A stretch of DNA of 64,000 nucleotides from Rhodospirillaceae bacterium (GTDB lineage Bacteria; Pseudomonadota; Alphaproteobacteria; GCA-2731375), in NCBI GenBank assembly GCA_018701215.1, contig JABIWH010000005.1, positions 62,001 through 126,000 on the forward strand. The letters are read 5' to 3'. Made by a program: the position numbers and the translations under genes. This document shows positions 7,288 to 15,635 of the stretch, one piece after another; positions within the stretch are counted from its first letter, which is position 1; each line of letters begins with the position of its first letter. The notes beneath the pieces were generated by a model, which was not told the DNA's origin, did no database searches, and saw only the letters and a program-made list of their open reading frames with translations.

Positions 7288-9765
7288 ATGCCGGGCAACA
7301 GCGACGGCCCCAATACGCCATCGGTTACGCCAACCGCCTCTGGGCCCATGGGTCCCGGCGGTTTGGCGGAGACACGGGAGGTGCTGCGCCAGGCAGCCAG
7401 CGTGGCCCTGGCGGATGACCGTTGGCAGCGCTGGCGGCCGGTGCGGGACATCGCCGCCGCGCTGGGCTTTATCGTGTTGATGACCATGTTGCTGATCCAG
7501 CCTGGCGGCGGCCGGGTGGCGCAGCCCGCCATAGACACCGTGGCGCAGGCGACGGTCCGTGCCGGCCGTGATGTCCTGGTTGAGGACCGCGCGGCCACCC
7601 AGGCCCGACGCGAAGCGGCTCGGGCCGGGGTTGCAGAAATTTTCGACTATGATTCCGATCTCTACTTTGGTCTTGGTGATCGTGTGTTCCAGGCACTGGC
7701 CAATCTGAAAGCGCGAAAAACGGATGATGCCAGGCCGGTGGCGGACCGCAGAGCCGATTTCCAGAAAGAGCTGGGGGCCACCGTAAGTAGCGGCGTCTTC
7801 GCCTTGATCGAAGGCCTGGCTGATCCCAGTGATGCGGCGCTGGCGATTAATTTCTTTTTGAACATGTGTCTCGACCGCCAGGTGATCGCGGATCGTGGAG
7901 CCCTGCCATCTGGACCCAGCACAGGCAACAGGACGAGTACCGGATCGAGTAGCGGAGCAGGCCCCGGGACGAATACTGGGACGAGTACGGGGACGAGTAC
8001 TGGCCGCAGTCTGGAAATTTGGGACCTGAGCCTGAAAATGGGTTCGCGCCGGGAAAACGCCGTCGGCATCATTGACCTGCGCCAGTTGCGCCGCCTAATG
8101 ACGGCCCGGGCCGGCGATGCCCCTTATGGCGAGGCCCGGATCGTCCGCAGCTGGATCCTGCAGGCCGCCCAGGAGATAGCACGGCCAAATCTACAGCCCA
8201 ACCAGGTCGCCAGCCAGAAGCGGCGCGACGAAGCGGTGGCGGGCGTCGAGCCCGTTTTTCTGCGGATCAAGGCGGGAGAGGTCATCGTCCGCCGGGGCGA
8301 TCGGGTTACCCCCATGGCCTGGCGGCGTATTGGTATCTTGAACCAGAATGCCGACGGGCGTCAGGTTTGGCGTGAAATGGTGGCCGTCGCGGGGCTGTTG
8401 GTCGGCTTTCTATTATTGGGTGCGATCTTTTTCTCCCGCGCTCGGGTACCGCTCAGCTTTGGGCGGAAGTCCGCTTACCTGACCCTAAGCATTGTCGCCG
8501 CCACCTCCCTGATCGGCGTCGCCATGTTTTATGCCGGCCTGGGTTTTGCCGACGGCATGGGTTTTGACCCCGACGCCGCCGCCTATTTCATACCGCTGGC
8601 GCTGGCCACGGTGCTGGTGTCCTTGTTGGTCGATGCGCGGACATCGTTGTTGGTCGGGGTGGTTTTGACGCTGTTTCTGGCCTATCGGGTAAATGGCGAT
8701 TTGTGGCTGGCAACGAATTACATTGTCGGCGCGTTGGTCGCCGGCATCGCCGCCCGGCGCAGCCGCCGGCGGATTGATCTGTTGCGCATCGGCCTGATGG
8801 TGGCTTTGGCCCAGGCGGCCATGGTGCCGGTGACGGTGACCCTTGCCGGTCATGCCATGGGCAGCGAACATCTACCCTTGATGCTGGGCGGAATAGTCTC
8901 GGGCCTGTTGGTCGGAGTGGCGACCCTGGGCCTGTTGCCAGCCTTTGAATGGCTGTTCGACGAAACCACGGATACCCGTCTGCTGGAGCTGGCCTCGGCC
9001 GACAATCCGCTGTTGAAGGAATTGGCGCTGAAGGCACCGGGCACCTACTACCATTCCACCATGGTCGCCAATCTGGCGGAAGCCGGCGCCGAAGCCATTG
9101 GCGCCAATGGCCTTATGTGCCGGGTCATGGCGCTGTATCACGATATCGGCAAATTGCAACGCCCGGCCTATTTCATGGAAAACCAGCGCGGCAGCGACAA
9201 TATTCATGAACGCTTGGCTCCCGACGTTTCAGCACGGGTGATCCTGCATCATATTCTTGACGGCCTGGAGATGGCACGGAAAGCCAAGCTGGGCCGGCTG
9301 ATCCTGGAGGGCATCGCCCAACATCAGGGCACAACGTTGTTGCGGGTGTTCCATGAAAAGGCCAAGGCCCAGGGTTACAACGGGCCCGAAGAGGATTACC
9401 GCTATCCCGGCCCGCGGCCGCAGCGGCGCGAGGCCGGCATCTTGTTGTTGGCCGATTCCATCGAAGCCGCGACCCGGGCCCTGAAGGATCCGACCGCGGC
9501 AAGCGTTGGCGCGCGGGTCCGTCATGTCATCGAGACGCGCGTCGGCGAAGGAGAGTTGGATGACTGCAATCTGACCCTGCGCGATCTGGATATTATCGAA
9601 ACCACGTTTACCCGTACCTTGACGCTGGGTGTGTTTCACAATCGAGTTGACTATCCACCCATGGCGAACCCAAACAGTTCCACACTGGAAGGCGATAAAA
9701 ACAGCGATGCAGATAGAGATCATCGTGTCCACCCCCTGCCGGGCGTGGCTGACCGACCTGCCTGA
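7288..9765 (+). CDS. 7TMR-HDED/HD-domain membrane phosphohydrolase (PgpH-like)
   Basis: 825-aa membrane protein with the architecture of PgpH: one N-terminal TM segment (about residues 55-70), a large extracytoplasmic 7TMR-HDED domain, several TM helices (about 370-560) and a C-terminal cytoplasmic HD domain (YYHSTMVANL, then CRVMALYHDIGKL with the HD pair near residue 616, then HH and DSIEAATR). In Gram-positive bacteria this family hydrolyses cyclic-di-AMP; the substrate here is unproven. Odd feature: residues about 210-240 are a Thr/Ser/Gly/Asn low-complexity insert encoded partly by a 12-nt tandem repeat (7966-8001). The start ATG lies three bases after phoH, and the 3' end overlaps ybeY by 59 bp. 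Confidence 0.9.
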   Translation: MPGNSDGPNTPSVTPTASGPMGPGGLAETREVLRQAASVALADDRWQRWRPVRDIAAALGFIVLMTMLLIQPGGGRVAQPAIDTVAQATVRAGRDVLVEDRAATQARREAARAGVAEIFDYDSDLYFGLGDRVFQALANLKARKTDDARPVADRRADFQKELGATVSSGVFALIEGLADPSDAALAINFFLNMCLDRQVIADRGALPSGPSTGNRTSTGSSSGAGPGTNTGTSTGTSTGRSLEIWDLSLKMGSRRENAVGIIDLRQLRRLMTARAGDAPYGEARIVRSWILQAAQEIARPNLQPNQVASQKRRDEAVAGVEPVFLRIKAGEVIVRRGDRVTPMAWRRIGILNQNADGRQVWREMVAVAGLLVGFLLLGAIFFSRARVPLSFGRKSAYLTLSIVAATSLIGVAMFYAGLGFADGMGFDPDAAAYFIPLALATVLVSLLVDARTSLLVGVVLTLFLAYRVNGDLWLATNYIVGALVAGIAARRSRRRIDLLRIGLMVALAQAAMVPVTVTLAGHAMGSEHLPLMLGGIVSGLLVGVATLGLLPAFEWLFDETTDTRLLELASADNPLLKELALKAPGTYYHSTMVANLAEAGAEAIGANGLMCRVMALYHDIGKLQRPAYFMENQRGSDNIHERLAPDVSARVILHHILDGLEMARKAKLGRLILEGIAQHQGTTLLRVFHEKAKAQGYNGPEEDYRYPGPRPQRREAGILLLADSIEAATRALKDPTAASVGARVRHVIETRVGEGELDDCNLTLRDLDIIETTFTRTLTLGVFHNRVDYPPMANPNSSTLEGDKNSDADRDHRVHPLPGVADRPA
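7966..8001 (+). repeat. 12-nt in-frame tandem repeat (3 units)
   Basis: Three adjacent units, GGGACGAATACT, GGGACGAGTACG and GGGACGAGTACT, each encode Gly-Thr-(Asn/Ser)-Thr in the extracytoplasmic domain of the HD protein. Looser copies precede it from about 7930. The 12-nt period keeps the frame, so copy-number slippage would lengthen or shorten the loop without a frameshift. Confidence 0.85.
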
Positions 9766-10231
9766 TGCAGTGGAGATTGGGCAAAAGATCGTGGCCGCTG
9801 TCTTGACCGATACTGGTCTGGCCGGCCGGGAGATCGAGATTGGCGTAACGCTGACCGACGATGGAGAAATGCGGCAACTCAACAAAGACTTTCGCCAAAT
9901 CGACAAGGCAACCAATGTATTGTCCTTTGCCGGCGATGGCGATGGCGATGAAAGTCCGGCGCCGGGCAATCCGGAAATGCCGCTGTTACTAGGTGATATC
10001 GTGCTGGCCCATGGCGTCGTCACCACCGAAGCGCGGGCTCAGGGCAAGACTTTGCATGATCATTTTTGCCACCTGCTGGTTCATGGTACATTGCATCTGT
10101 TGGGTTTGGATCATATTGACGTGGAAGGGGCGCATGCAATGGAAGCGCGGGAAGTGGCAATCCTGGCCCGCATGGGCATCGCGGACCCCTATCTGTTGGC
10201 GGACCAGAGTGTATCATTGGACCTGACATGA
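9707..10231 (+). CDS. ybeY: Endoribonuclease YbeY (rRNA maturation)
   Basis: Zinc-dependent single-strand endoribonuclease involved in 16S rRNA 3' processing and ribosome quality control. The metal site HGTLHLLGLDH (H-x3-H-x5-H) is intact, preceded by the family NKDFRQIDKATNVLSF block. The longest frame begins at 9629, but ATG 9707 restores the usual N-terminus (174 aa) with an AAGG site upstream. It overlaps the end of the HD gene by 59 bp and the start of the corC-like gene by ATGA. Confidence 0.92.
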   Translation: MQIEIIVSTPCRAWLTDLPDAVEIGQKIVAAVLTDTGLAGREIEIGVTLTDDGEMRQLNKDFRQIDKATNVLSFAGDGDGDESPAPGNPEMPLLLGDIVLAHGVVTTEARAQGKTLHDHFCHLLVHGTLHLLGLDHIDVEGAHAMEAREVAILARMGIADPYLLADQSVSLDLT

Positions 10232-11217
10232 GTGATTCGTCCGACCTTCCTTCATCCGGCAAACCGCGTAACGGCGGCGCCAAGGCCCAGGGTACCAGCA
10301 TGCCCGAAGCCGGCGGCAGTGGCGGCTTCCTGCATTGGCTGAGCAATCTGTTGCGCGGCGGCGGCGATACGGACCTGAAGGAGAGCATTGAGGAGGTCAT
10401 CGACGAGCACGAAGCCTTGACGCCCGTGATGAACCCGGAACAGCGCGCGATGCTGATGAACATCATCAGTTTTGGCGAATTGGAAGTGGATGACGTAATG
10501 GTGCCGCGCACCGACATCGTAGCGCTGGAGGCCGGTGCCTCGACGGCGGACGTAGTCAGCACCTTCCGTCAGGCCCATCATTCCCGTCTGCCGGTCTATC
10601 GCGAGACCCTGGATGACATCGCCGGCTTTGTTCATATCAAGGATATCGTCGATCATTGGGGCCGGGACGAGGAATTGTCCCTGGCGCGCATCCTACGCGA
10701 ACTGCTGGTGGTGCCGCCGTCCATGCCGATCCTGGATCTATTGGCACGTATGCGATCGACCCGCATTCATATGGCCGTGGTGGTTGATGAATACGGCGGC
10801 ACGGACGGCCTGGTGACCATTGAAGATATTGTCGAGGAGATCGTCGGCGAGATCGAAGACGAGCATGACACGCACGAGGGGCCTTCATTGCAGGAACGGC
10901 CCGATGGCAGTATCGAAGCCGACGGGCGGGCCGAAATCGAGGATTTGGAGAAAATTCTGGCCGTCGATCTATTGCCCGACGAAGTCGACGAGGATATCGA
11001 AACCTTGGGCGGTCTGGTCTTTGCCATGCTGGGCAGAGTGCCGCAGATCGGCGAGGTTATCAGCCATCCAAGCGGCGTTGAATTCGAGGTCGTCGATGCT
11101 GATCTGCGCCGGGTCAAGCGGTTGATGATCCGCCACGGCGCAGGCAGCAATGCCGCCAGCGACGACGGCGACGAGGGTGAGCCAGGCGACGAGCCCGGTA
11201 CAGAATCCAACGGCTAG
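10228..11217 (+). CDS. CorC/HlyC-type CBS-domain protein
   Basis: 329-aa soluble protein with two CBS domains (about residues 85-205, including VDDVMVPRTDIVAL and the VVDEYGGTDGLVTIEDIVEEIVGEI block) and a C-terminal CorC_HlyC transporter-associated domain (about 225-305). It lacks the DUF21 membrane domain, so it is the CorC type linked to magnesium/cobalt efflux and heavy-metal tolerance. Both termini are charged and disordered. Its position between ybeY and lnt is conserved widely in proteobacteria. Confidence 0.88.
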   Translation: MSDSSDLPSSGKPRNGGAKAQGTSMPEAGGSGGFLHWLSNLLRGGGDTDLKESIEEVIDEHEALTPVMNPEQRAMLMNIISFGELEVDDVMVPRTDIVALEAGASTADVVSTFRQAHHSRLPVYRETLDDIAGFVHIKDIVDHWGRDEELSLARILRELLVVPPSMPILDLLARMRSTRIHMAVVVDEYGGTDGLVTIEDIVEEIVGEIEDEHDTHEGPSLQERPDGSIEADGRAEIEDLEKILAVDLLPDEVDEDIETLGGLVFAMLGRVPQIGEVISHPSGVEFEVVDADLRRVKRLMIRHGAGSNAASDDGDEGEPGDEPGTESNG

Positions 11218-11227
11218 AGCAGTTTTC

Positions 11228-12865
11228 ATGAATACTGGCTCATTTGACCGGTCTGTCAAACCTGTCTGGCATTCCATTTGGTTCCGTCTTCTTGCCGCGG
11301 TGTCGTTTGGCGCCGCTGCCGCCCTGGCGCTGGCGCCCTGGTATCTTTGGCCTTTGATGGTACTTGGCTATGGCGGCCTGTTATGGCTTTTGCATGGGAC
11401 GGGGCGCACGACAGCGGCTTTTTTCCACGGTTGGGCTTTCGGTATCGGTTATTTTCTGGTTGGCCTGCATTGGGTCGGCCATGCCTTTATGGTCGATGCC
11501 GCCCGCTTTGGCTGGCTGATGCCTTTCGCGCTATTCGCCCTGGCAGCCGGGCTTGGATTGTTTCCCGCCTTGGCGGCCGTCTGTACCCAGCGTCTGTCGA
11601 CGCCGGGGATCGGCCGTTTGCTGGCGTTCACCTTGTTCTGGGGCCTGAGCGAATGGCTGCGCGGTTCCGTGTTAACGGGGTTTCCCTGGCTGCTGTCCGG
11701 ACATGTCTGGGCCGCCAGCGACTTCAGCTTACAGGCCGCCGCCTATCTGGGATCATCCGGCCTGGGGCTGCTGGCGGTACTGGCCGCCGCCGCGCCCGCC
11801 TTGATGCTGATCGCAAACACAAATGGCAGTTCAAAGGTGGCGGGCGCCCGTATGCGGGGGTTCGCAGCCAGCGCCATCGCCCTGGCCCTCGTCGTCCTGG
11901 TGTTGGCGCTGTCCCAGGCACGGTTGCAAGCGGCGGCGGATAGCTATCATCCAGAGATACGGTTGCGCCTTGTCCAGGCCGGCATTCCACAGGCGGACAA
12001 ATGGCGGCCGGAGTTGCGCGACCGGCATTTGGCACTTTACCTTGAGCTAAGCCTGAGCGCGGATGGCGCGGGACAGCCAGCGGATTTCAGCCATTTGATC
12101 TGGCCGGAAACAGCAACACCGTTTTTTTTGGCGACGGATCAACGCCGCGGCGGGGCCATCGCCCGCGCCCTGCCCCCGGGCAGCCTGTTGATAACCGGTT
12201 CCCCTCGGCGCGGGGAGTCCACGGAACGCCCCTTAAAATTGTATAATAGTATTTTTTCTCTTGATCGCAATGGTGTTACCACAGCAATTTATGACAAGTC
12301 TCATCTGGTGCCCTTTGGTGAATACCTGCCCTTCCGCGCCGTGATGGCGCACCTTGGTTTGGACAAACTGGCGCATGGCGCCGTGGACTTTTCGCCAGGT
12401 TCGGGGCCACGCCTGGTAAGCCTCGCCGGCCTGCCGTCTTTTCGACCCTTGATCTGCTACGAGATCATTTTTCCCCGCGAAATAGAGACGCAAGGCGAAC
12501 CCTATAATTTAGTTACGAGACCGGAATGGCTGTTGAATTTGACCAATGATGCCTGGTTTGGCAGTAATTTCGGACCTCGCCAACACCTTGCCATTGCCCG
12601 GGTTCGTGCGGTTGAACTTGGTCTGCCCGTGGTCCGGGTTGCGAATACCGGAATTTCCGCCGTGATCGATCCCCATGGACGCATTACCAGCCAATTGCCC
12701 TTGGCCGTGGCGGGCGTGATCGATAGCCGCCTGCCTGCCGCCTTGCCGGAAACCCTATATGCCCGTTTTGGCGACGGGATTTTTGCCCTATTGTGTCTAT
12801 TTCTTGCCGGACTGAGTATTCTTGCCCGTTTTTACCGTATTATTACTGTCCGCCATAACAACTAG
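11228..12865 (+). CDS. lnt: Apolipoprotein N-acyltransferase
   Basis: Inner-membrane enzyme that adds the third acyl chain to lipoproteins. Six or more N-terminal TM helices (about residues 10-220) precede a nitrilase-like periplasmic domain with the catalytic triad E294 (WPETATPFF), K357 (YDKSHLVPFGEYLP) and C410 (LICYEIIFP), then a final TM helix at about 517-537. The longest frame begins inside corC at 11150, but ATG 11228 just after the corC stop is the sensible start (545 aa). Confidence 0.94.
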   Translation: MNTGSFDRSVKPVWHSIWFRLLAAVSFGAAAALALAPWYLWPLMVLGYGGLLWLLHGTGRTTAAFFHGWAFGIGYFLVGLHWVGHAFMVDAARFGWLMPFALFALAAGLGLFPALAAVCTQRLSTPGIGRLLAFTLFWGLSEWLRGSVLTGFPWLLSGHVWAASDFSLQAAAYLGSSGLGLLAVLAAAAPALMLIANTNGSSKVAGARMRGFAASAIALALVVLVLALSQARLQAAADSYHPEIRLRLVQAGIPQADKWRPELRDRHLALYLELSLSADGAGQPADFSHLIWPETATPFFLATDQRRGGAIARALPPGSLLITGSPRRGESTERPLKLYNSIFSLDRNGVTTAIYDKSHLVPFGEYLPFRAVMAHLGLDKLAHGAVDFSPGSGPRLVSLAGLPSFRPLICYEIIFPREIETQGEPYNLVTRPEWLLNLTNDAWFGSNFGPRQHLAIARVRAVELGLPVVRVANTGISAVIDPHGRITSQLPLAVAGVIDSRLPAALPETLYARFGDGIFALLCLFLAGLSILARFYRIITVRHNN

Positions 12866-12872
12866 TCGATGC

Positions 12873-12926
12873 TTGACAGACAAACCCGGCTGCTACATAC
12901 ATGCATATGCAACTAATTGGATGCAT
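12873..12926 (+). promoter_or_regulatory. Promoter and palindromic operator candidate for the XRE regulator
   Basis: A consensus TTGACA lies at 12873-12878, with ATACAT-like -10 candidates at 12894-12902. Overlapping and downstream are TGCATATGCA (12902-12911, a perfect palindrome) and a second ATGCAT at 12921-12926. XRE regulators commonly autoregulate through such symmetric sites; the assignment is inference. Confidence 0.35.
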
Positions 12927-12991
12927 ACAGTATTTTTCGGCGACCAGAATGACGGCTTGCCAGCAATGATTGCGAAAGAGGAGTAGTATCA

Positions 12992-13414
12992 GTGACAGCG
13001 AATCCCAATCCGGTTGACATTCATGTCGGCTCACGCGTTCGGCTTCGTCGTACTCTGTTGGGTATGAGTCAGGAAAAACTTGGCAATGCCTTGGGATTAA
13101 CGTTTCAGCAGGTACAGAAATACGAACGCGGCACCAACCGCATCGGCTCCTCCCGGTTATTTTTGTTAAGCCGTATATTGGATGTGCCCGTGTCTTTCTT
13201 CTTTGACGACATGTCGCCGGAAGTGGCGTCGGGCCAGCCCGGCTTTGCGGAGGCGGCCCAGGCCAATTTTGATCAGGACGATCTGGCGAAACGCGAAACC
13301 CTGGAATTGGTGCGCGCCTATTACAAAATCACCGACGCTGGTGTGCGCAAGCGGCTGTTTGATCTGGTCAAGGCGGTTGGCGGTCAAGTCCTCGAAGACG
13401 TGGACGAGGTCTAA
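12992..13414 (+). CDS. XRE-family helix-turn-helix regulator (metK-linked)
   Basis: 140-aa Cro/C1-type regulator: HTH at about residues 9-64 (VRLRRTLLGMSQEKLGNALGL, then FQQVQKYERGTNRIGSSRL), a short linker and a helical C-terminus. This protein family stands immediately before metK in many alphaproteobacteria. GTG start at 12992 with ribosome site AAAGAGGAG. Its targets are unknown from sequence. A hairpin of CTGAATTT (13420-13427) and AAATTCAG (13434-13441) follows the stop. Confidence 0.88.
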   Translation: MTANPNPVDIHVGSRVRLRRTLLGMSQEKLGNALGLTFQQVQKYERGTNRIGSSRLFLLSRILDVPVSFFFDDMSPEVASGQPGFAEAAQANFDQDDLAKRETLELVRAYYKITDAGVRKRLFDLVKAVGGQVLEDVDEV

Positions 13415-13419
13415 TACAA

Positions 13420-13441
13420 CTGAATTTTCAACTAAATTCAG
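13420..13441 (+). terminator. Perfect 8-bp inverted repeat after the XRE gene
   Basis: CTGAATTT, a 6-nt loop and AAATTCAG form a perfect hairpin beginning six bases after the XRE stop codon. The stem is AT-rich and no T-tract follows, so it is a weak terminator candidate or an mRNA 3'-end stabiliser. Confidence 0.3.
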
Positions 13442-13500
13442 CCTGCGTCATTTAGGCACTGCCCACTATCCATCGGCGGTGCTTGACCGATCGCAAAAAG

Positions 13501-13576
13501 CCTGCAACAACCCCCCTGCATTTGGCGATATGATCGCCGAGACCAAATTAGTCATGGCTTTATAATTTGCAGGAGG
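13501..13576 (+). promoter_or_regulatory. Candidate structured leader of metK sequestering the ribosome site
   Basis: Two copies of CCTGCA (13501-13506 and 13515-13520, the second within CCCCCCTGCA) are each complementary to TGCAGG at 13568-13573, which overlaps the metK Shine-Dalgarno AGGAGG (13571-13576). Between them lies a stable hairpin GGCGAT-ATG-ATCGCC (13524-13538), flanked by TTT/AAA pairing. Alternative pairing could open or close the ribosome site. I do not recognise a published SAM riboswitch class in it. Confidence 0.35.
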
Positions 13577-13582
13577 CGCCTC

Positions 13583-14761
13583 GTGTCGAGCGGCAACTAT
13601 CTTTTCACCTCTGAATCCGTGTCCGAAGGGCATCCGGATAAAGTTTGCGATCAAATTTCCGATGCGATCGTTGATATGTTTCTGGCTGCTGATCCGGACA
13701 ATGCCCGGGTCGCCTGTGAAACGCTGACTACCACCAATCTGATCGTTTTAGCCGGCGAAGTGCGCGGCCCCGCCGAAGTTGCCAACAACAAGGCAGCCAT
13801 GGAACAGGCGGCCCGCGATACGGTACGCCGTATCGGCTATGAACAGGATGGTTTTCATTGGAAAAAAGCCGAGGTGCAGGTCCACCTCCACCCCCAGTCC
13901 GTTGATATTGCCCAGGGCGTCGATGCCTCCGGCAACAAGGACATCGGGGCGGGCGACCAAGGCATCATGTTCGGCTATGCCTGCAATGAAACCGACGCCC
14001 TGATGCCGGCGCCTATCCATTATTCCCACGCCATTCTGCGCCGCATGGCCGAGGACCGCCACGTGGGCCTGACACCGCAGTTCGGCCCCGATTCGAAAAG
14101 CCAGGTCACCCTGCGCTATGTTGACGGCAAGCCGGTTGGCGCCACCTCCGTCGTGGTCTCGACCCAGCATGCCGAGGAAGCGGGCGCGGACGAAGTGCGC
14201 GAGTTGGTGCGTAAGTATGTTAACGAAGTTCTGCCTGACGGCTGGATGTGCCCGGAAGACGAATTCTATGTCAATCCGACGGGCCGGTTCGTCATCGGCG
14301 GCCCGGACGGCGATGCCGGTCTGACCGGCCGCAAGATCATTGTTGATACCTACGGCGGTGCCGCCCCCCATGGCGGCGGTGCGTTTTCCGGCAAGGACCC
14401 AACCAAGGTTGACCGCTCGGCCGCCTATGCGGCGCGCTATCTGGCCAAGAATATTGTCGGCGCCAAACTGGCCGACCGTTGCTGCATCCAATTGGCCTAT
14501 GCCATCGGCGTGGCCAAGCCATTGTCGATCTATGTGGACACCTATGGCACCGGCCGCTGCGATGAAGACCGCCTGGTCAGCTTCCTTTCCGACAATGTGG
14601 ATTTGAGCCCCCGCGGCATCCACAACATGCTGTCGCTGAACCGGCCGATCTATGCCAAGACGGCCGCATACGGTCATTTTGGTCCGGACGCGGAAGCAGA
14701 CGGCCACTTCAGCTGGGAAGGGTTGGGTCTGGTACCGGAGTTGAAGCCGCTTCTTGGCTGA
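13583..14761 (+). CDS. metK: S-adenosylmethionine synthetase
   Basis: Makes S-adenosylmethionine from methionine and ATP. 392 aa with the family signatures GHPDKVCDQISDA (about 16-28), GAGDQGIMFGYACNET and the GGGAFSGKDPTKVDRS loop. GTG start at 13583 with a perfect AGGAGG at 13571-13576. The product supplies methyl groups to TrmB, encoded directly downstream and overlapping by 8 bp, and the adenosyl donor for MiaB. Confidence 0.96.
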   Translation: MSSGNYLFTSESVSEGHPDKVCDQISDAIVDMFLAADPDNARVACETLTTTNLIVLAGEVRGPAEVANNKAAMEQAARDTVRRIGYEQDGFHWKKAEVQVHLHPQSVDIAQGVDASGNKDIGAGDQGIMFGYACNETDALMPAPIHYSHAILRRMAEDRHVGLTPQFGPDSKSQVTLRYVDGKPVGATSVVVSTQHAEEAGADEVRELVRKYVNEVLPDGWMCPEDEFYVNPTGRFVIGGPDGDAGLTGRKIIVDTYGGAAPHGGGAFSGKDPTKVDRSAAYAARYLAKNIVGAKLADRCCIQLAYAIGVAKPLSIYVDTYGTGRCDEDRLVSFLSDNVDLSPRGIHNMLSLNRPIYAKTAAYGHFGPDAEADGHFSWEGLGLVPELKPLLG

Positions 14762-15473
14762 TAACCACCCGCGTACTCTTTATGGCCGGCGGCGCGGAAA
14801 GCCGCTTCGGATAGGCCGGCGGGATGTGCTGGAGCGGCTGTTGCCGCGCCTGGCGATTGATCCCGCCGACTATCAGGCCAGTGCGCTGGATCCGCGGACA
14901 TTGTTCGAAAAGAATATCGAGGCGGTCTGGCTGGAAATCGGCTTTGGCGCCGGCGAGCATTTGTCGGCGATGGCCCAGGCCCATCCTGAAATCGGCTTTA
15001 TCGGCTGCGAACCGTTTATCAATGGCGTGGCCCGTCTGCTCAGGGATGTGGATCAACACAGCCTGACCAACGTTCGCATCGTCATGGATGACGCCCGGCT
15101 GTTGCTTGATGGTCTGGCGGCGGGCAGTATCGGACGTGCGTTTCTGCTTTTCCCGGACCCCTGGCCGAAGCGTCGGCACAACAAGCGCCGCTTTGTCGGA
15201 CCGGAAAACATTGCCGCCATGGCCAAAGTACTGAGCGATGGCGCGCAATGGCGGATCGCCACGGATCACATGGACTATTGCCGCTGGATTCTGGCCCATA
15301 TGTGTCCGGCGCCAAAATTTCAATGGTTGGCACGGCGGCCCGGAGACTGGCGCAACCGGCCAGAAGGCTGGCCCGGCACCCGATATGAGGAAAAGGGCGC
15401 ACAAGCCGGGCGCCCTCCCGCCTTCCTGAGTTTCGAACGCCAGGCACGAAAACAGCCCATCAAACAGCCTTAA
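14754..15473 (+). CDS. trmB: tRNA (guanine-N7-)-methyltransferase TrmB
   Basis: SAM-dependent methylation of G46 in the tRNA variable loop. The SAM motif is WLEIGFGAGEHL (about residues 59-70), the acidic DDARLLL strand follows, and the catalytic and RNA-binding block is LFPDPWPKRRHNKRRF. The only start giving the complete N-terminus is TTG 14754 inside metK, an 8-bp overlap that implies coupling. 239 aa, with a basic low-complexity tail. TAACGC-TT-GCGTTA (15471-15484) covers the stop codon and could form a small hairpin. Confidence 0.92.
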   Translation: MADNHPRTLYGRRRGKPLRIGRRDVLERLLPRLAIDPADYQASALDPRTLFEKNIEAVWLEIGFGAGEHLSAMAQAHPEIGFIGCEPFINGVARLLRDVDQHSLTNVRIVMDDARLLLDGLAAGSIGRAFLLFPDPWPKRRHNKRRFVGPENIAAMAKVLSDGAQWRIATDHMDYCRWILAHMCPAPKFQWLARRPGDWRNRPEGWPGTRYEEKGAQAGRPPAFLSFERQARKQPIKQP

Positions 15474-15476
15474 CGC

Positions 15477-15505
15477 TTGCGTTACGTTGGTTGGGACCAT
15501 ATATA
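15477..15505 (+). promoter_or_regulatory. Candidate promoter of the rimP-nusA-infB operon
   Basis: TTGCGT (15477-15482), a 17-bp spacer and TATATA (15500-15505) lie right after the trmB stop. A roughly 160-bp leader before rimP follows, where an autoregulated promoter of this operon is expected. The -35 matches consensus only in its first half. Confidence 0.35.
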
Positions 15506-15580
15506 GGCAGCTAACAAATAGCCTGGCGACCAGCGGGGCGGTAACAAAGGTGGGCCAGCGGCCTGCCTTTTGCGTTTTAA

Positions 15581-15607
15581 GACAGTTTTTCTATGACAGT
15601 TTTTCTA
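15581..15607 (+). repeat. Direct repeat of a 13-mer in the rimP leader
   Basis: GACAGTTTTTCTA occurs twice (15581-15593 and 15595-15607), separated by one base, just 28 bp before the rimP GTG. The U-rich repeats in the leader RNA could bind NusA or Rho, or pause polymerase; this is inference. Confidence 0.7.
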
Positions 15608-15635
15608 AGACGGGTTTTTGGGATCAAGACGAACA

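Noticed and set aside
13415..13582. Known SAM-II or SAM/SAH riboswitch before metK
   Set aside because: The conserved bases I know for these classes are not present; only a generic sequestering structure can be supported.
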